Assembly: GCF_004343725.1 (NCBI RefSeq)
Contig: NZ_PTQW01000010.1
Coordinates: forward strand, 62,001 to 126,000
Direction: 5' to 3'
Origin: Treponema sp. J25
GTDB lineage: Bacteria; Spirochaetota; Spirochaetia; Treponematales; Breznakiellaceae
DNA: 64,000 nt
The notes beneath the pieces were generated by a model. It searched no databases, was not told the origin of the DNA, and saw only the letters and a program-made list of their open reading frames with translations. Below are positions 50,821-60,900 of the stretch, one piece after another (position 1 is the stretch's first letter; every line of letters starts with the position of its first letter). Position numbers and translations under genes: made by a program.

Positions 50821-53202
50821 ATGAAAGAAGTACACTATTTCCCTATTGATCGCTATGGATACGATTTTATTCCACCCGAATTCGTCCCTGCAGGAAAAGA
50901 TGAGTACTGGCTCAGGAATAAACAGGTTCAGGCAGAAAATAAACATTGGCGGGGCCTTGAAGCTTCGGAAATAGAAATTCTTGTAAAGAACAATAACTAT
51001 TGCTCCAATTGGGATAACCTTCTGGTTTCCGATCCCTTTGATGCACGCCTTATCAGGGATTCTCAGTTTTATGGACTCGTTCGTTTGGGTAAGCTGGAAC
51101 GGCTTCTTATCCAGCATCATGATTTTCGAATCCCTACGGGGATTCGCAATAGTACGATTATTTCCTGCGATATTGGGGATAACTGCGCTATCCAGGATGT
51201 CAGGTACCTTTCTCATTACATTATCGGAGACACGGTGATCCTTTCCCGGATCGATGAGATGCAGTGTACCAACCATGCTAAGTTTGGGAATGGGATCCTG
51301 ACGGACGGAGAAGAGGAATCGGTTCGGATCTGGATCGATGTGATGAACGAAGCCGGGGGGCGCTCCATCCTTCCCTTTGAGGACCTTATCCCCGCCGATG
51401 CCTATCTGTGGGCGAGCTACCGGGACGATGCAAGACTGGTCCAGCGTCTTGCAGAAATTACCCAGGCCCAGTATGGGGCCCCCCGGGGGCGGTATGGAAT
51501 GGTGGGGCCGGCCACGGTTATTAAAAGTTGTAGAATAATCAAGGACGTGTACATTGGTTCCTGCGCCTATATTAAGGGAGCCAATAAACTGAAGAACCTT
51601 TCCATCCTTTCCAGCGAGGCAGAGCCCAGCCAGATAGGTGAGGGCGTGGAATTGGTGAACGGTATTGTGGGCTATGGCTGTCGGGTCTTTTATGGGTGCA
51701 AGGCGGTCCGTTTCGTGATGGGTCGAAACTCGGCATTGAAATATGGGGCCCGGCTTATCCACTCCGTCCTTGGCGACAATTCTACCGTGTCGTGCTGTGA
51801 AATTCTTAATAACCTTATTTTCCCCTTCCATGAGCAGCATCACAATAATTCCTTTTTAATTGCAAGCCTTGTGCAGGGACAATCAAACATTGCGGCGGGG
51901 GCCACCATTGGTTCAAACCATAATAGCCGTGCCAACGATGGGGAACTCCGGGCCGGGCGGGGGTTCTGGCCGGGCCTCTGTGTAAGCCTGAAACACCCCA
52001 GTCGATTTGCGTCGTTTATCATTATCGCAAAGGGCTCCTATCCCTATGAACTCCATATCCCCTTACCCTTTAGTCTGGTAAACAATAATGTTTTCCGGGA
52101 TGAGCTTGAGGTAATGCCCGCCTATTACTGGATGTACAACCTCTATGCCCTGGAGCGAAACAGTTGGAAATTTCGGATGCGGGATAAGCGGGTAACCCCG
52201 GTGCAACGGATTGAGACTGAGTACCTCGCCCCTGACACGGCCTCTGAAATTCTGAACGCCATGGAGTTATTAGAGCTCTGGGTAGGCCGGGCCTACCGTG
52301 CAGCCCAGGGGAAAGACAGTCCCCGTCCTGAAAGGGGAGGGACCGCAAAAGGAGGTTCCCTGTCCACGGACGAAGAACTCCGTGCCCTGGGCCGGCGTCT
52401 TTTGCTCGAGGAACCGGCCGTGGTGGATAGTCTCGACGTGTTGGGAGAAGGGCTTGAGCGGAGCAGTCGGCCCTGTCGTATTCTCAAGGTTCGGCAGGCC
52501 TATGAAGCCTACCGGGACATGCTCCGGTATTATTGTATAAAAACCCTCGTCCTGTCGGAACCGCCTGCGGTGAAAGAAGCCGCCCGCAGGATCTTCGAGA
52601 CAAAAAACCTCACTTTGAACAGTGAAAGTGGAGAGACAACGGGGAACAACTTCTTCCTGGTGGCCGCCTTATCGAAGGTTGCCTCAACAGGTGGAGGTGC
52701 CTCGGCGGAGCTGTCTTCCCCTGCTGCCTGGGAGAACTTCGGAGGACAGCTGGTACCCGCCTCGCGGGTCGATGCCTTGCGGCAGGCGATTCGCGAAGGC
52801 CGGATCTGTTCCTGGGATGAAATCCATGCCACCTACGAAGAATGGTTCCGTCGGTATCCGGAGGATCGTCTATCCCATGCTCAGCAACTGGTATGCATCC
52901 TTTTTGAACGAGGTCTTATGGCTTCGTGGATGCAGGAAAGTACCCTTCAGCCAGCGCCGCTTGTGGAGGAACTAAAAAAGGTATACGCCCTTTCCCAGTG
53001 GATGGAAAACGAGGTGCGCCACAGCAGGGAAAAGGATTATACCGATCCCTTCCGGGCGATTACCTACCGGAACAAAGAGGAGATGGAGGCGGTGCTGGGG
53101 CGACTTGAGGATAATCCTTTTATTGGAGTTTTCCAGGAAGAATGCCGAAAATTTAGAGAAATCTTACAACGATTCATAGAAAAATGGAGTTCTTCCATAT
53201 GA
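50821..53202 (+). CDS. DUF4954-family protein
   Basis: A 793-residue protein of the DUF4954 family, known mainly from spirochaetes and Bacteroidetes. The N-terminal two thirds contain parallel beta-helix-like repeats with regular short turns (STIISCDIGDNCAIQDVR, GYGCRVFYGCKAVRFVMGRN, GDNSTVSCCEILNNLIFPFH, NIAAGATIGSNHNSRANDGE), similar to hexapeptide acyltransferase folds. The C-terminal part is helical and charged. No signal peptide. Sugar-nucleotide or acyltransferase activity has been suggested for such folds but is unproven. The ribosome site is AGGGG 8 bases before the ATG. It overlaps the cyclase-like gene by 4 bases (ATGA), a strong sign of joint function. Confidence 0.85.
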   Translation: MKEVHYFPIDRYGYDFIPPEFVPAGKDEYWLRNKQVQAENKHWRGLEASEIEILVKNNNYCSNWDNLLVSDPFDARLIRDSQFYGLVRLGKLERLLIQHHDFRIPTGIRNSTIISCDIGDNCAIQDVRYLSHYIIGDTVILSRIDEMQCTNHAKFGNGILTDGEEESVRIWIDVMNEAGGRSILPFEDLIPADAYLWASYRDDARLVQRLAEITQAQYGAPRGRYGMVGPATVIKSCRIIKDVYIGSCAYIKGANKLKNLSILSSEAEPSQIGEGVELVNGIVGYGCRVFYGCKAVRFVMGRNSALKYGARLIHSVLGDNSTVSCCEILNNLIFPFHEQHHNNSFLIASLVQGQSNIAAGATIGSNHNSRANDGELRAGRGFWPGLCVSLKHPSRFASFIIIAKGSYPYELHIPLPFSLVNNNVFRDELEVMPAYYWMYNLYALERNSWKFRMRDKRVTPVQRIETEYLAPDTASEILNAMELLELWVGRAYRAAQGKDSPRPERGGTAKGGSLSTDEELRALGRRLLLEEPAVVDSLDVLGEGLERSSRPCRILKVRQAYEAYRDMLRYYCIKTLVLSEPPAVKEAARRIFETKNLTLNSESGETTGNNFFLVAALSKVASTGGGASAELSSPAAWENFGGQLVPASRVDALRQAIREGRICSWDEIHATYEEWFRRYPEDRLSHAQQLVCILFERGLMASWMQESTLQPAPLVEELKKVYALSQWMENEVRHSREKDYTDPFRAITYRNKEEMEAVLGRLEDNPFIGVFQEECRKFREILQRFIEKWSSSI

Positions 53203-54701
53203 AAAGTTTGAGCGATTACACCAGTAGTACCGCTGCAACGGAACTGTATGCCTTTCTTGCGGAGCTTGTGGTCAATGAAGAGGTAACCAGTTTTTCCCAA
53301 CTCATGGAACTGGTGGAAAAACTCCCCCGGGATAACCGTTTTATGGCGGTAATCCCCCGCATTTTTAAGCTTATTCAAAAACTCCAGTGGGGCTTCTTTC
53401 GGGATATCGATCCTGAACAGTATCCCAAGATATGGAAAGAGGTGGTGGTTCCCCATCCCGAATTTAAGCAGTGCGGGGACTTAAAACGGAACCTGACTAT
53501 TTCTGATATCTATGTGGGGATTCTGGATCTCCATGGGTATACACGGTTTTGTGAAAAAAATAAGAATAACCTTTCCATGTTGCAGATGCTGGACGACCTG
53601 ATTCAGGTAGATCTTTTGAATATTGCCAAAAAGTATAATGTGGTGTTCCAGCGACGCCAGGGGGACGAAATGGTACTGGTGGGGGCTTCCGCGGCGGATG
53701 TCCTGGCGGTTACCCTCCTGGTGATTCAAGCCTTTTCTAAGCAGCGAACCATCCATTTTAAGGGTGATGATGCATTGCGGACCGGTAACAGTGTGATCCT
53801 GGAAGAAATGCATGTTTCTGCGGGCATTGCGGGGGGTAAGAAATTTACCCCCTTTATTATCACCAAGGATGGGGATCTTTCCGGCGGCGTTATCAATACG
53901 GCGGCCCGGCTTCAGGGTCGGGCAAATGAGCTATCCAGTACCCGTTCCTGTATTATTGTGAGTAGAACCGTCTACAGCAGTTTTGTCTCCGAGATGAAAG
54001 TTTCCCCCCATCCCTTCTTTTCTAAGGTCGAGGTAAAATTCTTTGACTCCGGCTGGATCAGTTTTAAAGGTATTTCGGTGGCGGTCCACGAGGTGCTGTT
54101 TACGAGTCAGGATATGAACCGCCTGCTGTACGAAGAGCAATTCCAGAGCCTGTATAAAGCCATCGACAACGGGGCATGGAAAGATGGGATTTTTATCTCC
54201 CTTATGCATCTTTTAATGAAGATCTTTAAGGTTATCCCCAAATTTCGAATTACCGTAAGCCTCCATGGGAAAAACGAGGTGTTAGAAAATGAGGATTGTA
54301 TCAAACTTGCCCAGGATACGGCGAACCTGTTTCGGATAACCCAGAACTACGGAGCCGCCATTGCTTCCCTGGGGCGCCTTGTGGAATGCATCGAGGCGAT
54401 CCCTAACTTTGACCGTCTCTGTCTCGAGTATAGCCGCTGTATTTATGCAGCCTACAAAGATGTTCAAGAAGAATTCGAAAAACGGGTGGAAGAAAAAATA
54501 GAAGAAAAAATTCCCCAGGTCTTGCCTGCAAAATATAAGGCCGCCTATGAGGAAGGAAAACGGGGCGCAGAGATTTATCAGAAATTAAAGGACCGGGTAT
54601 TTCAAACCCTCACGCCTCTTGAACTATCTCTTCTCTGGTCCTCCGTGGTTGACGGGACCTTGAAAAACAAGGAAATATCGATTCATTCGGGAAAGAAATA
54701 A
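53199..54701 (+). CDS. Class III adenylyl/guanylyl cyclase-like protein
   Basis: About 500 residues. The start at 53199 overlaps the previous stop (ATGA) and has GGAG 8 bases upstream; ATG 53184 is also in frame. A helical N-terminus (1-105) precedes a class III cyclase domain: metal Asp110 in VGILDLHGYTRF, Asp156 in RRQGDEMVLVG, adenine-type Asp226 in GDLSGGVIN, then Asn233 and Arg237 in VINTAARLQ. These match the catalytic set, so it could make cyclic AMP, though not shown. The C-terminal 200 residues are helical with a charged segment (EEFEKRVEEKIEEKIPQVLP). No membrane helix. Its partner is probably the DUF4954 protein. Confidence 0.78.
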   Translation: MKSLSDYTSSTAATELYAFLAELVVNEEVTSFSQLMELVEKLPRDNRFMAVIPRIFKLIQKLQWGFFRDIDPEQYPKIWKEVVVPHPEFKQCGDLKRNLTISDIYVGILDLHGYTRFCEKNKNNLSMLQMLDDLIQVDLLNIAKKYNVVFQRRQGDEMVLVGASAADVLAVTLLVIQAFSKQRTIHFKGDDALRTGNSVILEEMHVSAGIAGGKKFTPFIITKDGDLSGGVINTAARLQGRANELSSTRSCIIVSRTVYSSFVSEMKVSPHPFFSKVEVKFFDSGWISFKGISVAVHEVLFTSQDMNRLLYEEQFQSLYKAIDNGAWKDGIFISLMHLLMKIFKVIPKFRITVSLHGKNEVLENEDCIKLAQDTANLFRITQNYGAAIASLGRLVECIEAIPNFDRLCLEYSRCIYAAYKDVQEEFEKRVEEKIEEKIPQVLPAKYKAAYEEGKRGAEIYQKLKDRVFQTLTPLELSLLWSSVVDGTLKNKEISIHSGKK

Positions 54702-54768
54702 CCCCGGGGGGACCTTTACTGTTTTTTCCTTTCTCGAATTTTCGAAAACCGGTAGAGGGTTCCATTCC

Positions 54769-56259
54769 TTATGCAATGCTATCTTTTGCTATGTTGAGGA
54801 TTTTCGTCTCTGCCCCCAGGGCAAGACCCTGGTCTCGCTGCATTGGATTCACAATAAGGATGCTGTCGGATCGATCAAGAGAAAAGAACGGTTTTTCCGC
54901 AGGATAGCCTTCCCCTCGTTTTGCGGAAAACGCTACCCGTCCCGAAGGGCCGCAGAGGATAAAGCGGGTTCGGCCTGCCTTGTTAAGCATGGGTTCTGAA
55001 ACAACGCGGAAGGGTCCCAGCAATGTGGGATCCTTCGTCGTAGTGGGCAAGGGGGGGGCTCCCGGATCAGGGATTTGCGTCGCTTCCTTTCCTGTCGCTC
55101 CCTTTTTTATAGCAGTCACCGTATCGGGAAAAAGGTCCTTTCCATCGTCCAATAATAGTTCCTTTTTTTGAAACACAAAGGCCGTGGTTTTAATCAGGTC
55201 TTTATTCAGGCCGAGCCGCTGGGCAAGGAGACGGGTAGTGGAGGGGAGAAAACTGCGGAAATGGCTATGGCAGGTCTGGTTGGAACCCGTGAGGGCTGGG
55301 CAGGAAGCGGTATAGAAACAGGGGGCCCAAATCTCCAGGGTATCGATGGTAAGGAGCCGGTCTCGCAGAGCAAGGGCTTCCCGGCTACTGGTCATGGTGG
55401 CCGGTTCTAGGATGATAAGAAGCCCCCCCCCTCTTAAAAGGGAGAGTACCCCCATAAGAAAGGCGAAGCGACGGTCAATGCGATCTTCCCTATCGGGCCA
55501 CAGTTCATTGAGGACATGCCCAAGGAAAACGACGTCATACTGTCCCTGAGGAAGAGGGTCCTCTCCTGCTTTCCAGAGGGGAACCCCCTGGTAGGTGTAT
55601 CCTGCCTGCTGGGCGAGAAAAGCCCCTATCTCTACCGCTTCTGAACTCCGGTCACAGGCGGTAATATGGATAGGGGTGTCACTGCCCCGGCTCCGAAGCC
55701 AATCGGCCACGGCAATGCTCCCCGGTGCGGGGCCAGCACCCACATCAAGGATACGGATCGGCTCGGAGGGTACGGTTTTCAGTATGTTCCCGGAGGTAGC
55801 TTCGTTTTCCCAGGCCTTTCTGGCTTCTACCATATTGAGCATTCCCTCTACCTGGGCTCGAGAGATAAACCAGTAGAATAAAAGGTAACTTCCCAGTAGG
55901 GCCCTTTCCTGCATATATGAGCGACCCACCAGATCTCGGTTTCCCGTGAGACCTCGCTGGAGAGTGAGTAGGTCCTTTTGCACCGCTTCAATTTCTATGG
56001 GTGTAAGGGGCCCCTGCCACTGGCGAGAGCGGAGCGTGTTTTGCAGAGAACCTAACCAATCGGCCATATCGTTGTGTGACCGATGCTCCCCTGAGGTGTA
56101 GCGGACACGATGGGGCTCCCTCAAGGCTCGCCAGATGGCCCGGCAGAGCCCTTCCCAGCGGCCGGTGGCCCTCTGAAACAAAGGGACATTAGTCTGTTGG
56201 GTGTTTTTCCCCATGCAGTGGTCTCCGTTACCCATGGATTTGTGTATGCGGTCGGTCAT
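54769..56259 (-). CDS. Rsm22-like rRNA methyltransferase family protein
   Basis: A 496-residue protein. The SAM-binding motif is ILDVGAGPAPGSIAVADWLR near residue 168, followed by DVVFLGHVLNELWPD and LLRGGGLLIILEP, the Rsm22/METTL17 pattern. A cysteine set (APCFYTASCPALTGSNQTCH) matches the region where mitochondrial METTL17 binds a 4Fe-4S cluster. The C-terminus has an OB-like part (KAGRTRFILCGPSGRVAFSA). Family members bind the small ribosomal subunit. The ATG at 56259 lacks a ribosome site; ATG 56214 has GGAG 8 bases upstream and may be the true start (481 residues). Confidence 0.8.
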   Translation of the reverse strand: MTDRIHKSMGNGDHCMGKNTQQTNVPLFQRATGRWEGLCRAIWRALREPHRVRYTSGEHRSHNDMADWLGSLQNTLRSRQWQGPLTPIEIEAVQKDLLTLQRGLTGNRDLVGRSYMQERALLGSYLLFYWFISRAQVEGMLNMVEARKAWENEATSGNILKTVPSEPIRILDVGAGPAPGSIAVADWLRSRGSDTPIHITACDRSSEAVEIGAFLAQQAGYTYQGVPLWKAGEDPLPQGQYDVVFLGHVLNELWPDREDRIDRRFAFLMGVLSLLRGGGLLIILEPATMTSSREALALRDRLLTIDTLEIWAPCFYTASCPALTGSNQTCHSHFRSFLPSTTRLLAQRLGLNKDLIKTTAFVFQKKELLLDDGKDLFPDTVTAIKKGATGKEATQIPDPGAPPLPTTTKDPTLLGPFRVVSEPMLNKAGRTRFILCGPSGRVAFSAKRGEGYPAEKPFFSLDRSDSILIVNPMQRDQGLALGAETKILNIAKDSIA

Positions 56260-56322
56260 AGCCAGGGCGGGGCGTTTTTCTCTTTTATTACCCTTTGTGG
56301 GGGAATCTTTGGGGTAACCTTT

Positions 56323-56526
56323 TTACTGAATGGGTTTAGCCGTATATCCCGCATCGGCAATGGTCGAAATGATTTCTTCCGCCGGCGCTTCCGATTCCAC
56401 TTCTACCCGTTTGCCCGCCACATCGATGGACCATGCCTGAGCCTTGCCCCATTCTTTTAATGATGCTTCGATATGCATCTTGCAGTGATTGCAACTCATA
56501 TCGGGAACAGAAAAGACATATTTCAT
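56323..56526 (-). CDS. Copper-chaperone-like HMA domain protein
   Basis: A 67-residue single heavy-metal-associated domain with the metal motif MSCNHC at residues 10-15 and the fold pattern KYVFSVPDM, VAGKRVEVES, EEIISTIADAGYTAKPI. This is a CopZ-type Cu(I) carrier by family. A strong AAGGAGTGAT site precedes the ATG. It lies between the Rsm22-like gene and pepT, all on the minus strand. No copper ATPase is in the window, so its partner must be elsewhere; another soft metal is possible. Confidence 0.88.
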   Translation of the reverse strand: MKYVFSVPDMSCNHCKMHIEASLKEWGKAQAWSIDVAGKRVEVESEAPAEEIISTIADAGYTAKPIQ

Positions 56527-56584
56527 AGGATCACTCCTTCTACATACAATATTGTACTGGGCCGAGGGCCCGCTCTTCCCTCTT

Positions 56585-57865
56585 CTATTTTTTTGCCCAC
56601 AGTTGCACCAGTTCTATCAGGGTGCGGGTTGCCACGACCATGTCCGAAAGGCTTACCCATTCGGTCCGGCTGTGAAAGTTGTGTCCCCCGGTGTAAATGT
56701 TGGGGGTCGGTATGCCCATTTCGGTAAGCCGGGACCCATCGGTTCCACCTCGGATGGGCTTTAAGTAGGGTTCTACGCCGGCCTTTCGGGCTGCTTCCAT
56801 AAGCAGGGCCAGGACTTCGGGCCGTTCATCAATCTTTTGTTTCATGTTTCGATACTGGAATTGGGGACGAACCTCCACCCGTCCGCCGGGGAATTGGGCT
56901 TCCACGGTCTTTGCAAAGCTTTCGAGGGCCCCAAGCCGCCGTTCCATTTCCTTTTCATCAAAGTCTCGAAGGTAAATCTCCAGAGAAGCCTCTTCCAGGT
57001 CTCCCTTTATTTCGATGGGGCAATAATACCCGTAGTAGCCATCGGTGGCTTCGGGGCTTTCTGAGCGGGGTAACAGGGTGGCGTAGGTAGCCGCCATGAG
57101 GGTGGCATTGGCAAGTTTCCCTCGGGCCTGCCCTATGTGAATCGCCTTGCCGTGAAAGTACACGTCCGCCTTGTAGGCGGTAAAACATTCGGCCTCTATT
57201 TCTCCCGCCGGTCCTCCATCGAGGGTGTAAAAGGCAGTGGCCCTCATGTGTTCCCGGGGGAACTCGGGGAGCCCCTTGCCGGTTTCTTCGTCGGGGGAAA
57301 ACACTATTTCGAGGGGCCCATGGGGCACTTCCGGATGGTTTTTAAGGTACCGGAGAAGGGTCATGATTTCGGCGATTCCTGCCTTGTCATCGGCCCCTAA
57401 AAGGGTGGTCCCATCGGTATGGATGATGGTATCCCCGATGCGCTCTGCCAGGGCTTCATCGCTGGTAGGATCCAGAACCACCCCGTCCTGAAGGGTAATT
57501 CGCTCGCCCTGATAGTTTTCACAGACGATAGGGTGTACGTCCTTACCGGACACATCGCTTGCCGTGTCCATATGGGCAAGGAACCCAATGGTGGGGGCTC
57601 CTTCGTAGCCTTTGCTCGCCGGTAAGCGGCTAATCACATAGCAGTGATCCGTCAGCGTTACTTCGGGAATACCGAGTTCCTGAAGTTCCTTTACCAGCAG
57701 TCGGGCCAGATCCCATTGGCCGGGGGTAGAAGGAGTTTCGGCAATATGGCGATCACTGGTGGTCCATATCTGGGCATAGCGAATAAAAGAAGAACGCAGG
57801 GATTCTACCAGTTCTGAATCTCCAAGGCGCTCCTTAAAAGTTTTGGGATTCTTCGTTGTTTTCAT
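56585..57865 (-). CDS. pepT: Peptidase T (tripeptide aminopeptidase)
   Basis: A 426-residue M20 metallopeptidase that removes the N-terminal residue of tripeptides in the cytoplasm. Metal and catalytic motifs: FLAHMDTASDVSGKDV, TLLGADDKAGIAEIM, IVFSPDEETGKGL, and the late GGTDGSRLTEMGIPTPNIYT with metal His in GGHNFHSRTEW. Length is normal for PepT. No ribosome site is visible before the ATG; a TTATAT sequence lies just upstream, so a short-leader transcript is possible. It is followed 58 bp later by the HMA gene. Confidence 0.94.
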   Translation of the reverse strand: MKTTKNPKTFKERLGDSELVESLRSSFIRYAQIWTTSDRHIAETPSTPGQWDLARLLVKELQELGIPEVTLTDHCYVISRLPASKGYEGAPTIGFLAHMDTASDVSGKDVHPIVCENYQGERITLQDGVVLDPTSDEALAERIGDTIIHTDGTTLLGADDKAGIAEIMTLLRYLKNHPEVPHGPLEIVFSPDEETGKGLPEFPREHMRATAFYTLDGGPAGEIEAECFTAYKADVYFHGKAIHIGQARGKLANATLMAATYATLLPRSESPEATDGYYGYYCPIEIKGDLEEASLEIYLRDFDEKEMERRLGALESFAKTVEAQFPGGRVEVRPQFQYRNMKQKIDERPEVLALLMEAARKAGVEPYLKPIRGGTDGSRLTEMGIPTPNIYTGGHNFHSRTEWVSLSDMVVATRTLIELVQLWAKK

Positions 57866-57897
57866 ACATATATAATGCTGAATATTTTGGTCAGGGT

Positions 57898-57926
57898 AAA
57901 GAGGGAGGGGGCTAACTCCCTCTTTT
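57898..57926. terminator. Terminator between the GH2 gene and pepT
   Basis: A perfect 10-bp stem AAAGAGGGAG (57898-57907) with CTCCCTCTTT (57916-57925). It lies 15 bp past the GH2 stop on the minus strand. The T-run is mostly inside the stem. Confidence 0.6.
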
Positions 57927-57940
57927 GCCTCCTCCTCAAC

Positions 57941-60900
57941 CTAGGGATTAAAGCGGAACCAGCCGAAGTCAAAGGATGAGCCGGGCAAAAACACGAAGGA
58001 AAGGTTTAGCTTTTTCCCCCGAAAACTTGACGGCAGTTCTGCAAGGGGGAAGGTCTCTTCCCCATAGTCTTGGGTATGGGTAAATTCTACCAGTTGAACC
58101 GCTGTTTCTAAACCATCGCTGAACCGCAGATGAATGCTGTTTTTATCGGTCCGGGAACGGCCATAGATGGTGATGGACCGGGGAAGGGTTTCCTCAAAAA
58201 GAAGCTCCGTAAAGGTGATGGTAACGTTGTTGCCTATTTCTTCGATGCCCTGTTCGGCAAGGCGGAAACTATCTCCGTAGAGTTCGTCGTAGTCCAGAGC
58301 GCGTATAGTGGTAAAGGTGCGGTTCTGTTTTTCAAACACGAAGCCCTTGATGTGCATCTTCGCGGTGGTAACAAAATACAGGGATTGGAGTCCCCGAAGG
58401 CGTCGCTTTAACCGGTAGGTTTCTTCCTGATACACATTCCAGATGCTCTTTTTCTGGTATACCAGGTCCCCCAATAGGGTGCTCCCCGGTTTTTGTGGGT
58501 GTCCATCCCATACTTCAAGATGATAGGCTTCGTCATTCAACGTAAAGATTGGCAACATAATGGTATCTGAACCGTGGGAACCAAAATCAAGGTCCCTGTA
58601 GCCGACGATGGTCATGCTGTCCCGGGCGGTGGCAATCCCCTGTTCGTTACCCGGCCCCAGGTCTCCGTTTGAATCATCATAGAGGCCCGCCGAAATGAAC
58701 TGGTACGGGTCCTTGTGGAGGTTCCCGAATCCCCGGGCGGTAAATTCCAGTTGGGAGATAAGGCGCACCGTGTTAGTCCCGTTGGTGCTCATACATCGAA
58801 CCCGGAACTCCCCATCTCCCCGGGGACGGACTATGGCCCGGTTCCCCTGGGGGTCTATCTTGGCCAGGGGGGTCTCGATACCGCTTGCGGTAACCACCGA
58901 CCAGGAAAGGTCCTGGTAACTCGTGTTTGCCGGGTACAGGCGGGCTTCCAGGGTAGCCTCTGGACTCTCAGGTGTGAGATTCTGGTTCCCGTCCAAGAGC
59001 AGTAGTTCAATTTTCCTGAGGGGAATTTCCTCTTCATTTCCCGTATGAATGGGCCGGGGGCTGTTCCGTGCTATGACGTTGTAATGACAAAGGTCTTGCT
59101 TTTCTGAGGGAACGGCGGTAAGGGTAATAGTGGCCGCCTCTAATCCAGGACTATGCACCCTAATGGTAAGGGGGCCTACTTCCTTGGTGGCTCCCACTAG
59201 GGCCATAAGTTTGCCATTAAAAAGACGGCGACTGGTGCCTTTGTAGGAGTCGTAATCGGTGCTGTCCCCATTATCAAGTCCGATGAGTCGACCCGCACCG
59301 GTCACTTCCACCATTACCCGGTTGCTGGCATTTTCTACAGGGTTGCCTGCGGCATCTTCCATGCTGATGGTGACAAACAGGAGGTCTCTGCCGTCTGCTT
59401 CAAGATACGGTTTAGAAGGAGAAAGGATTATTCGGGCGGGATCCCCAAAGGAACGACGGACGGCCCTTGCGATACATCGACCTGTTTCATCATATGCCAG
59501 GGCTACCAGTTCTCCCGGTTCGTAGGGGATTTTCCATGTGGCTACCTGATCCGTTCCCTGGTGGTGGTCTATATCCTTAGTTCCGATACATCGGCCGTTA
59601 CAATACAGGGCAATCCGGGGCGCATTGGAACAGACCCGGACATCGATGAGTTGTCCCGGATTCCAGTCCCAGTAGGGGAATATGTGGATCATCGGTGCCC
59701 TTTTGTAATCGGTCCATGCGGCTTGATAAATATAGTAGGAATCTTTAGGAAAGGCGGCCGTGTCAATCTGCCCAAAGTAGGAATTCTTAGTGTGATAGGG
59801 AGTGGGTTCGCCGATATAATCAAAGCCGCTCCAGATAAACATCCCCAGGGAAAAGGGCGTATCCCGGTCAGCGGCGATACAGGCTTCGTGGGAACGGGCT
59901 CCCCAACTGGTGGGGCTATTCCCCAGGGCAGAACACTGCTGGTCTACCTCAGCGAGGATGGTGCATTCATAGGGGAAGTGATACACCCCCCTGCTTTGAA
60001 CCACCGAGGCGGTTTCACTGCCATAGATTACCCAGTGGGGGTACCTGCGGTGGTGTTCCTGGTAGTATTTTTCCGCATAGTTATACCCCGCGTAGGTAAG
60101 AATATCCGCACACTTTTGGGCATTTTCCCAGGGCATAAAATTAGAACCAATGGTAACCGGCGCATTCCCTTTGGGATCGTGACGGCGAACCTCCTGTAAC
60201 AAGAGCCAGGTGAGTTCCTGTCCCCGTTGGTCTGCGTGGGTATCGTAAATTTCATTACCGATACTCCACATCAAAAGACTCGGATGGTTCCGATCCCGGC
60301 GAATCCAGCTTGCCACGTCTTTTGCGTACCACTGAGGGAAAAACCGGGCGTAGTCGTAGGAAGTTTTGGGGCGTTCCCACATGTCAAAGGCTTCTGAAAG
60401 GATAAAAAAGCCCATTTCATCGGCCAGGTCCATCAGGGCCGGGGCACACATGTTGTGGGCAGTCCGGATGGCGTTTACCCCCATCTTTTTAAGGAGGCCC
60501 AGGCGATACCGCATAGCTTCTTTATTAAAGGCTGCCCCCAGAGCGCCCAGGTCATGGTGTTCGCAGGTACCATGGAGTTTTAAGGGAACCCCGTTTACAA
60601 AAAGCCCTTTTTCGGGGTCAAAGTTCAAAGTTCGGAAACCGATGGAATTTCGCTGTACTTCGATACACTGGCCGGTACTATCTAATAGGCGCGTTTCCAG
60701 GGTATACAGGTGGGGAGTATCGGGGCTCCAGAGAAGGGGATTCTGGACCCGGAATTGTTGGGTATCCCGATTCATCAGGGGCAGGAGGGGCCGTTTGCTG
60801 GTAGCAATACACTTTCCCTGATACGAGAGTCGATGTTCCAGTTCCAGGTTTGACTGAGGGGACCCTTCTCTTTCTGCAAAGATGGCGGTTTCTTCCTGTT

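Noticed and set aside
50770-51843. 357-residue minus-strand open frame opposite the DUF4954 gene
   Set aside because: Shadow frame; the plus-strand DUF4954 gene has homology, ribosome site and coupling to the next gene.
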